NCBI GenBank assembly: GCA_021443625.1
Contig: JABUTP010000055.1
Location: 1-5,272 of the forward strand
DNA from: Bacteroidales bacterium
GTDB taxonomy: Bacteria > Bacteroidota > Bacteroidia > Bacteroidales > UBA932
Direction of reading: 5' to 3'
Length of the DNA stretch: 5,272 nucleotides
The translations under genes and the position numbers were made by a program. Under the pieces are notes generated by a model. That model searched no databases, was not told the origin of the DNA, and was given only the letters and a program-made list of their open reading frames with translations. Within the stretch, counting starts at the first letter, position 1, and every line of letters starts with the position of its first letter. Shown in pieces: positions 1 to 5,272 of the stretch.

Positions 1-989
1 TTGGGGATGAGTTTCATCTTGGCCACCATATCCCTGGTGCTCTGATCCACCGGAGTGAAGCTGCGGGGCCAGGTGGGGGTGTATTTCACCACCGCATTGC
101 GGAACGGAACCCCGCGGCCTTCGGCATAGCCCAGAGCCATACAGGTTCCCGAATCGGGGATGGGGGAAACCACATCCATAGGGGTATCGTCCTGCTGGCC
201 AAGAATCTTGCCGAGGTTCAACCGGACTGCGTTGACGTTGATGCCTTCGTATGAAGTCACGGGATAGCCGTAGTAAATCCAGAGGAACGAACAGATATGG
301 AGTTTCCCTTCGGGCTTGAGAATTTGTGTAACGCCGTCTGCGTCTATGAGGACGGCCTCGCCCGGGCCGAGAGTGTAGCACTCTTCGAAACCGAGGTTGG
401 GAAAAGCGCAGTTTTCGCTTGCCACGGCATAAGCGCCGTCTTTCTTACCCACAACCAACGGGGTTCTTCCATAAAAGTCTCGGGCGGCTATGATTCCCTT
501 GGGAGTGAGGATAAGCATCGAGCAGGAGCCTTCAATCTTCTTCTGCACCAGACGGATACCCTCTTCGAAAGTCGCGCCCGAATTTATTATCTGCGCCACG
601 AGTTCGGTGGGATTGGTGGAACCGTCGCTGAGTTCGGTGAACATCTTGCCGGCTTTCTTGAACTCCTCCTCCAGTTGGGCCACGTTGCCTATCTTGAGCA
701 CCGTGCAGACGGCGAATCTTCCCAGATGGGAATTGACCGTGATGGGTTGTGCATCGCTGTCGCTGATTACTCCGATACCGGAGTTTCCCTGGAACTTGTC
801 AAGTTCTCCTTCAAACTTGATTCTGAAATAGGACTGCCCCAGATTGTGGATTGAGCGGGATATGGTTCCGTCCGGATTGAAGACCGCCATACCGCCCTTT
901 TTGGTGCCAAGATGAGAATGATAATCAATCCCGTAGAAGAGATCGCTGGTACATTTCTGTTTGGAGACAACTCCGAATAAACCTCCCAT
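1..989 (-). CDS. PurF-like amidophosphoribosyltransferase family protein with degenerate glutaminase domain (3' end cut off by window)
   Basis: The first 329 codons are present; the end lies left of position 1. The fold order is that of PurF: a class II glutamine amidotransferase (Ntn-type) domain at about residues 1-225, then the start of a phosphoribosyltransferase domain. PurF-like landmarks are ARDFYGRTPLVVG (169-181), ASENCAF (190-196), GPGE (208-211), the GINVNAVRLNLGK stretch (249-261), and PIPDSGTCMALGYAEGRGVPF-type residues (276-296) followed by VKYTPTWPRSF (301-311) and VAKMKL (322-327). Canonical PurF makes 5-phosphoribosylamine from PRPP and glutamine in the first step of purine synthesis. 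Here the protein begins MGGLFG, so the Cys that normally follows the initiator Met is Gly; the nearest Cys is residue 13. The GHxRY-like and HNGN-like active-site motifs are also missing, replaced by GIGVISDSDAQP (71-82) and KIGN (99-102). The PRPP loop is outside the window. The family assignment is firm, but PurF activity is not. Databases usually name this subfamily amidophosphoribosyltransferase. The ATG at 989-987 gives the natural MGGLFG N-terminus. A terminator-like hairpin separates it from the upstream gene. Confidence 0.85.
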   Translation of the reverse strand, partial: MGGLFGVVSKQKCTSDLFYGIDYHSHLGTKKGGMAVFNPDGTISRSIHNLGQSYFRIKFEGELDKFQGNSGIGVISDSDAQPITVNSHLGRFAVCTVLKIGNVAQLEEEFKKAGKMFTELSDGSTNPTELVAQIINSGATFEEGIRLVQKKIEGSCSMLILTPKGIIAARDFYGRTPLVVGKKDGAYAVASENCAFPNLGFEECYTLGPGEAVLIDADGVTQILKPEGKLHICSFLWIYYGYPVTSYEGINVNAVRLNLGKILGQQDDTPMDVVSPIPDSGTCMALGYAEGRGVPFRNAVVKYTPTWPRSFTPVDQSTRDMVAKMKLIP

Positions 990-1016
990 TGTCGGATGTG
1001 TGTTTTTAGTTTATTT

Positions 1017-1045
1017 ATGAAAAGGGCGACTATGCGCCGCCCTTT
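1017..1045 (-). terminator. Rho-independent terminator after the TPR gene
   Basis: Read on the minus strand, an 8-bp perfect stem (AAAGGGCG at 1045-1038 with CGCCCTTT at 1028-1021) encloses a 9-nt loop. A run of four Ts (1023-1020) overlaps the end of the stem and continues into AT-rich DNA. The hairpin starts 6 bp after the TPR stop codon, where an intrinsic terminator is expected. The T run is short, so termination may be incomplete and some read-through into the PurF-like gene is possible. The stem is less well placed for plus-strand use, and there is no plus-strand gene to its left. Confidence 0.7.
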
Positions 1046-1051
1046 GTGTTG

Positions 1052-2377
1052 TTATTCTGCTTCCTTGTAAATCTTGTCGTATTTCTCGAACAGCGACATA
1101 TATTCGTCGCTTTCGGTGCGGAACCTGAAGTAGATGTTCTTCAGATACTCGGCGATGGGCTTGCGCAGTTCAGGGGAATTGTCTGAAAGGCCGAATGCCT
1201 TTTCAAACGGTTCGAGAGCCTGTTTGAGGGAGGCGTTGATCTGCTCAAGATATGCGTTGTATTTGTCGTCGTCCAACTCGGCGTTGGCGAGTTCCTGGAT
1301 TTCGATGGCCTTCTCGTAATAGAGGATACCCTCGTTGATGATGCCGTAGATGTAGTTGTTGTCAATCTCGTAGGATTTGCGGTAGAACTTGAGTGCTTCG
1401 TCGAAGTTGCCAAGTTTCTTGTTCACTTCACCCTCTACATAGAAAAGACTGGCGTTGGTGGGCTCGTTGGCCTGGGCGGCGTGGATGATTTCGAACAGAC
1501 GGTCGGGATTTGTGCCGCTTTCGAGGTAGAAATTGATGAGACCTATCAGAATCTGCTGGTTCTGGGGATACCTTGAGAATCCCTCTTCAAGATACATCTG
1601 GAATGTTTCGTTGTCACCCTCGGCGTGATAAATCTCGGCCAAATCGGAATAAATGGCACCATCTGCGGCATAGCCGGCAGCGATGGCCTTCTTGAAATAA
1701 TCCTTGGCATTGGCCTTGTCACCGTTGGCAGAAGCCATGAGACCGGCATAATAGACACCTACGGTGTCAATGCGGTCGAGAATAGGATTGTCGGTACTGC
1801 CGAATGACTTGGTGAAATATTCCTGAGCCATAGCGGTGTTCTCAATCATATAGTAATTGAGTCCGGTGTTGTGGTATGCGGTGTGAATCTTCTCGTTGAG
1901 CTCGGCATATTTTGCCTGGTTCTTGGCCTTGTTGGAATCAAGCCTCTGGGCATTTAACAATTTCTCGAGGGATTTGTCGAGAGCATTTTCCATAATGGGC
2001 CTGGTCACGAGCCAGAATTGCAGGAGACCGTCTGCCGAGTAATACAGATCCTTGTCGGCATAACTGTCAACAATATACTGGGTACCCCTATAGACAACCT
2101 CTGTGGTGGTGCATTGCTCGTCCTTGAGGATAAGCTGAATCTCATTGCGGTTTCCGCCCTGATATACGCTTGCGACGGGAGCCTCGGCTATAGTGTAGTA
2201 CAACTCTGCAAGTTTGAACCAGGGTTCGCAGGTGGCGGCCTTCTTGGGGTTGGCAAGACCTGCCTCACTCTTTTCTACCGACTTGAGGAGAGTGGCGGCT
2301 TTCTTTTCTGCCGGAGTCTGAGCCATAGCGGATACGGATATTGCCGCAACGGCCATAATTGTAAGAAAACGTTTCAT
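1052..2377 (-). CDS. Exported tetratricopeptide-repeat protein, probably periplasmic
   Basis: This complete 441-residue protein starts with a typical Sec signal peptide: KR at 2-3, a hydrophobic core at about 4-17, and a likely signal peptidase I site after AMA (17-19), before Gln20. There is no lipobox Cys at the cleavage site, so a soluble periplasmic protein is more likely than a lipoprotein. From about residue 165 the chain is all-helical with TPR-like units: about 168-192, 206-234, 241-270, 276-303, 309-340 (the clearest, with GNFDEALKFYRKSYEID at 323-339), and 345-398, which is interrupted by an Asp/Glu-rich insert. Residues 20-165 match no domain I recognise. The mature protein has only two Cys, 50 and 89, which could form a disulfide. 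TPR arrays are protein-binding scaffolds; the partner cannot be read from the sequence. It lies 46 bp after gyrA on the same strand, with no visible terminator or promoter between, and is followed by a hairpin, so it is probably the last gene of a gyrA transcript. I assign no specific function. Confidence 0.9.
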   Translation of the reverse strand: MKRFLTIMAVAAISVSAMAQTPAEKKAATLLKSVEKSEAGLANPKKAATCEPWFKLAELYYTIAEAPVASVYQGGNRNEIQLILKDEQCTTTEVVYRGTQYIVDSYADKDLYYSADGLLQFWLVTRPIMENALDKSLEKLLNAQRLDSNKAKNQAKYAELNEKIHTAYHNTGLNYYMIENTAMAQEYFTKSFGSTDNPILDRIDTVGVYYAGLMASANGDKANAKDYFKKAIAAGYAADGAIYSDLAEIYHAEGDNETFQMYLEEGFSRYPQNQQILIGLINFYLESGTNPDRLFEIIHAAQANEPTNASLFYVEGEVNKKLGNFDEALKFYRKSYEIDNNYIYGIINEGILYYEKAIEIQELANAELDDDKYNAYLEQINASLKQALEPFEKAFGLSDNSPELRKPIAEYLKNIYFRFRTESDEYMSLFEKYDKIYKEAE

Positions 2378-2391
2378 ATTGTCAGTCGTTT

Positions 2392-2409
2392 GTATTTATT
2401 GTATTTATT
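2392..2409. repeat. Tandem 9-bp repeat in the gyrA-TPR gap
   Basis: The 9-mer GTATTTATT occurs twice in direct succession (2392-2400 and 2401-2409), followed by another G. On the transcribed strand this places an A-rich AATAAATAC duplication in the untranslated spacer, about 15 bases before the TPR start codon. A-rich leaders can assist translation start in Bacteroidota, which rely little on Shine-Dalgarno pairing. It may equally be simple slippage in AT-rich spacer DNA. Confidence 0.5.
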
Positions 2410-2423
2410 GTTTTTAATAATCA

Positions 2424-5024
2424 TTACTCTTGGTCAGCGGCGGCATTCTGCTCTGCAGGCCTCTCTTCTGCAGGAATCTCCGCAACAGTTTCGGCGGATA
2501 TTCCATCGGCAGGCGCTTCGGCGGGGTTGACATCTTCGGTCTGCTCCTCCGCACGCGGCACTACGCACACTGCGGCTATGGAATCCCCTTCGCGCAGGTT
2601 GATGAGCTTGACGCCCTGTGTGGCCCTGCCCATAACCCTGAGGCTCTCAACCGAAAGGCGTATGGCGATGCCCGACTTATTTATTATCATGAGATCGTTG
2701 TCGTCCGTAACATCCTTGATAGCAATAAGCGAGCCAGTCTTTTCGGTGATGTTGATGGTCTTCACGCCCTTGCTGCCCCTGTTGGTGATGCGGTATTCCA
2801 TAAGGTCGGAACGTTTGCCGAAGCCGTTCTCACTGACAACCAGCACCTGGGGACGGGTTTCCTCGGGGAGCGAGGCATCCACGCAGATCATGCCAACAAC
2901 CTCGCCGTCTTCCTCAATGTCCATACCCCTTACGCCCATACCGGTGCGACCTATGGGCCTTGCGGCGCTCTCGTGGAACGTGCATAGACGCCCTTCGTGG
3001 CTTGCCAGGGAGATATAATTGTCGCCGTTGGTGAGACGGGCCTCCAGCAGGGCGTCATCCTCACGGATGGTGACGGCATTGACACCGTTGCTGCGGGGTC
3101 TCGAATACTCCTCGAGCGAAGTTTTCTTGAATACGCCCTTGCGGGTGGCCATAACCACATAGTGGGAAGTGACGAACTCCTTGTCGGCAAGGTTGCGGAC
3201 GTTGATGTAGGCCTTGACGCTGTCGCCCGGCTCGATGTTGAGCACATTCTGGATGGCACGTCCCTTGGAGGCCTTGGCGCCTTCGGGGATTTCGTAGGTC
3301 TTGAGCCAGTAGCAGCGGCCGCGGGCGGTGAAGAAGAGCATCGTGCTGCGGTTGTTGGCCACATAGATATGCTCTATGAAATCTTCGTCGCGGGTTGAGC
3401 CGCCCTTGGAACCCACTCCGCCGCGTGCCTGGGTGCGGTATTCGGTAAGAGGGGTGCGTTTGATGTATCCCAGATGGGATATCGTTATCACCACATCCTC
3501 GTCGGCATAAAATTCCTCGGGATTGATGTCGTCGTCGCTGGGAGCAATCTCGGTGCGGCGCTCGTCACCGAACTTGGCTATGAGGTCCTGCATCTCATCC
3601 TTGATGATGGCCATCTGAAGGGTGACGTCGGCCAGAACTTCGCGCAGATGGTGGATAAGTTTCTCCAACTCGTCGTATTCGGCCTGGAGTTTCTCCCTCT
3701 CGAGTCCGGTGAGCTGGCGCAGACGCATCTCCACAATGGCGTCGGCCTGTGTAGGAGAGAAGCTGAAGCGCTCCACCAGACCGTCCTTGGCCTCCTGGGG
3801 AGTCTTGGACGAACGGATGAGTTCTATGATGAGATCTATTATGTCAAGTGCCTTGAGCAGACCTTCCAGGATATGGGCGCGTTTCTCTGCCTTGTCAAGT
3901 TCGAAACGGGTGCGGCGCACCACAACCTCGTGGCGGTGGCGCACAAAGTAGTGGATAAGGTCCTTGAGATTGAGCAGCTGGGGCTTGCCATCGACCAATG
4001 CAATGTTGTTCACGGCAAAACTCGACTGCACCTGGGTGTATTTGTACAGCATATTGAGCACCACGTTGGACGGGGCGCCCATCTTGAGCTGGATAATGAC
4101 GCGCATACCCTTGCGGTCCGACTCGTCATTGATATAGGAGATGCCTTCGATGCGTTTGTTTTCAACCATCTCGGCGATTTTCTCTATCATCTCACGCTTG
4201 TTGACCTGGTAGGGAATCTCCGAAATGACGATGGTCTCGCGGCCGTTGTCGGCAACTTCCACATCCACCTTGGAACGGATTACGATACGGCCCCTGCCCG
4301 TCTCGAAAGCATCCCTGATGCCCTGGTAGCCCTGGATGATGCCTCCCGTAGGGAAATCGGGGCCTTTGACGTGCTCCATCAGCCCGTCTATGGTGATGTC
4401 GGGATTGTCAATATATGCACAAACGGCATTGCACACCTCGGTAAGGTTGTGGGGCGGCATATTGGTGGCCATACCCACGGCAATACCGTTCGAGCCGTTG
4501 AGCAGCAGCACGGGAGCCTTTGCCGGAAGCACGGTGGGCTCCGGAAGGGTTTCGTCAAAGTTGGGACGGAAATCCACTGTATCCTTGTCGAGGTCGGCGA
4601 GAATCTCCTCGGCCAAACGGCCGAGCTTGGCCTCGGTGTAACGCATTGCGGCCACAGAGTCGCCGTCGATGCTGCCGAAGTTTCCCTGACCCACCACGAG
4701 GGGGTATCTCATATTCCACGACTGCGCCAGACGCGCCATGGCGTCATAAACGCTGGTATCTCCGTGAGGATGGTACTTACCGAGAACTTCACCCACGATA
4801 CGGGCCGACTTCTTGGTGGCTCCGTTGTATCCTACTCCAAGGCCGTCCATTCCGTAAAGAACGCGTCTGTGAACCGGCTTCATACCGTCGCGGACGTCCG
4901 GAAGGGCACGCGAAACGATGACCGACATCGAATAATCGATGTAGGAACTCTTCATTTCGTTCTCAATGTTCACGGGAATTATCCTGTCCTGAATCTCTTC
5001 CTGAATATCTTCAAAATTATCCAT
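2424..5024 (-). CDS. gyrA: DNA gyrase subunit A
   Basis: GyrA is the breakage-reunion subunit of the cytoplasmic A2B2 gyrase, which introduces negative supercoils using ATP hydrolysed by GyrB. The 866-residue product is complete. The winged-helix/tower core (about 25-505) has the quinolone-region helix [11 protein letters not shown] (84-94), [11 protein letters not shown] (112-122) and the catalytic pair Arg128-Tyr129 in AAMRYTE (125-131). Ile181 in [13 protein letters not shown] matches the Ile that wedges into DNA. A coiled-coil stretch covers about 430-490. The C-terminal pinwheel (about 508-825) has six blade repeats, each with a GxxKRT-like strand, near 519, 569, 630, 678, 735 and 785. 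The GyrA box is the variant [10 protein letters not shown] (532-541), which supports GyrA over ParC. The tail (826-866) is acidic and Ala/Pro-rich. I chose the ATG at 5024-5022 (MDNFEDIQ) rather than the in-frame ATG at 5060, because the promoter -7 element (5048-5055) lies downstream of the latter. The TPR gene follows 46 bp later. Confidence 0.98.
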   Translation of the reverse strand: MDNFEDIQEEIQDRIIPVNIENEMKSSYIDYSMSVIVSRALPDVRDGMKPVHRRVLYGMDGLGVGYNGATKKSARIVGEVLGKYHPHGDTSVYDAMARLAQSWNMRYPLVVGQGNFGSIDGDSVAAMRYTEAKLGRLAEEILADLDKDTVDFRPNFDETLPEPTVLPAKAPVLLLNGSNGIAVGMATNMPPHNLTEVCNAVCAYIDNPDITIDGLMEHVKGPDFPTGGIIQGYQGIRDAFETGRGRIVIRSKVDVEVADNGRETIVISEIPYQVNKREMIEKIAEMVENKRIEGISYINDESDRKGMRVIIQLKMGAPSNVVLNMLYKYTQVQSSFAVNNIALVDGKPQLLNLKDLIHYFVRHRHEVVVRRTRFELDKAEKRAHILEGLLKALDIIDLIIELIRSSKTPQEAKDGLVERFSFSPTQADAIVEMRLRQLTGLEREKLQAEYDELEKLIHHLREVLADVTLQMAIIKDEMQDLIAKFGDERRTEIAPSDDDINPEEFYADEDVVITISHLGYIKRTPLTEYRTQARGGVGSKGGSTRDEDFIEHIYVANNRSTMLFFTARGRCYWLKTYEIPEGAKASKGRAIQNVLNIEPGDSVKAYINVRNLADKEFVTSHYVVMATRKGVFKKTSLEEYSRPRSNGVNAVTIREDDALLEARLTNGDNYISLASHEGRLCTFHESAARPIGRTGMGVRGMDIEEDGEVVGMICVDASLPEETRPQVLVVSENGFGKRSDLMEYRITNRGSKGVKTINITEKTGSLIAIKDVTDDNDLMIINKSGIAIRLSVESLRVMGRATQGVKLINLREGDSIAAVCVVPRAEEQTEDVNPAEAPADGISAETVAEIPAEERPAEQNAAADQE

Positions 5025-5047
5025 CAATCTTTGGTTATTTAATCGTG

Positions 5048-5078
5048 TAAAGATAGTCATTTTTTACGGACGAGCAAA
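5048..5078 (-). promoter_or_regulatory. gyrA promoter, Bacteroidota sigma-A type
   Basis: On the minus strand, a -33 element TTTG (5078-5075) is followed by exactly 19 bases and a -7 element TATCTTTA (5055-5048). This fits the Bacteroidota consensus TTTG-N19-21-TAnnTTTG at all positions but the last. Transcription should begin near 5041-5043, leaving a leader of roughly 17-20 bases before the ATG at 5024. The leader contains AACCAAAGATTG and has no strong Shine-Dalgarno site. Confidence 0.75.
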
Positions 5079-5095
5079 AAATATAAGTACCTTCG
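5063..5095 (+). promoter_or_regulatory. Candidate promoter for the divergent plus-strand gene
   Basis: TACCTTCG (5088-5095) matches the Bacteroidota -7 consensus TAnnTTTG at all but one fixed position. It sits behind the AT-rich run AAAAAATATAAG. A weak -33 element, TTTA (5063-5066), lies 21 bases upstream. Transcription would start about 50 bases before the ATG at 5152. The -33 match is poor and overlaps the gyrA promoter, so this is less certain than its neighbour. Confidence 0.5.
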
Positions 5096-5151
5096 TGCGG
5101 CAAATTTTGACCGGCCGGAACAGCCCGGATTTGCCCAAAATTCTTTGAATC

Positions 5152-5272
5152 ATGACCTTTCTGCAGGAACTGACATCATTTCTCACCCGGCACGGAATCA
5201 GTTTCCGCGCAGAGGGGTTGCGCATCACCGCCGAAACCGCATCAAAAGGTGCGTTCAGCGGGGGTGGCGGAA
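5152..5272 (+). CDS. Hypothetical protein, N-terminal fragment (runs off window)
   Basis: An open frame starts at ATG 5152 and remains open to the window edge, giving 40 codons and one extra base. The product begins MTFLQELTSFLTRHGI and continues with a mixed, mildly basic stretch to a Gly-rich segment (SGGGG) at the edge. An in-frame TGA at 5146-5148 rules out an earlier start, which makes this ATG the first possible one. There is no signal peptide or membrane segment in the visible part. I do not recognise the family. Support comes from its position divergent to gyrA and a candidate promoter at 5088-5095; there is no clear Shine-Dalgarno site. Forty codons are too few to exclude a chance frame. 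Confidence 0.55.
   Translation, partial: MTFLQELTSFLTRHGISFRAEGLRITAETASKGAFSGGGG

Noticed and set aside
297..854. 185-codon plus-strand frame opposite the PurF-like gene
   Set aside because: Same codon-register shadow effect: 297 and the PurF-like codons share phase. It has no promoter or plausible product.
990..1020. Possible own promoter for the PurF-like gene after the hairpin
   Set aside because: The minus-strand sequence is A-rich, but I find no TAnnTTTG-like box at a useful distance. The gene may depend on read-through or on a promoter I cannot recognise.
2018..2530. 170-codon plus-strand frame spanning the TPR gene start and the gyrA end
   Set aside because: It is in register with the TPR codons for most of its length and crosses the AT-rich spacer by chance. 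The product is low-complexity and not family-like.
3474..5042. 522-codon open frame on the plus strand, antisense to gyrA
   Set aside because: Its codons are exactly in register with gyrA codons. A stop would need TTA, CTA or TCA in gyrA, and these are rare here because of codon bias. The product resembles no protein, while the gyrA strand encodes an unmistakable conserved enzyme.
5111..5118. Perfect palindrome CCGGCCGG in the divergent intergenic region
   Set aside because: It is short, self-complementary GC sequence with no second copy nearby and no loop, so there is no reason to call it an operator or terminator.
5140..5147. Possible second -7 element (ATTCTTTG) just before the plus-strand ATG
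   Set aside because: It lacks the TA pair at the right spacing, and transcription would start at or inside the start codon.

Overview
The window looks like a housekeeping stretch from a Bacteroidota chromosome, probably order Bacteroidales, of moderately high GC. Three things point there. A promoter of the form TTTG-N19-TAnnTTT(G) lies upstream of gyrA. Start codons are preceded by A-rich leaders without clear Shine-Dalgarno sites. The GyrA box and the PurF-like protein have forms I associate with this group.

Layout, right to left along the minus strand. gyrA (5024-2424) encodes a complete 866-residue DNA gyrase subunit A with the catalytic Arg-Tyr pair, a six-bladed C-terminal pinwheel and an acidic tail. 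A 46-bp AT-rich gap with no visible terminator or promoter follows. Then comes a complete gene (2377-1052) for a 441-residue exported tetratricopeptide-repeat (TPR) protein, probably co-transcribed with gyrA. A GC-rich hairpin with a short T run (1017-1045) ends this unit. The third minus-strand gene (989 to beyond position 1) is the first 329 codons of a PurF-family protein (amidophosphoribosyltransferase-like) whose N-terminal glutaminase domain lacks the usual Cys nucleophile.

At the right edge, a plus-strand reading frame of unknown function starts at 5152 and runs off the window. It is divergent from gyrA, and the intergenic DNA carries a strong gyrA promoter candidate and a weaker plus-strand one whose footprints overlap.

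The longest shared gene-free stretch is about 127 bp (5025-5151), so there are no large unexplained spaces. I see no RNA gene, CRISPR array, insertion sequence or prophage part. I found no convincing new multi-gene system. The most interesting items are the degenerate glutaminase in the PurF-like protein, the apparent gyrA-TPR coupling, and a gyrA start that the promoter position helps to fix.
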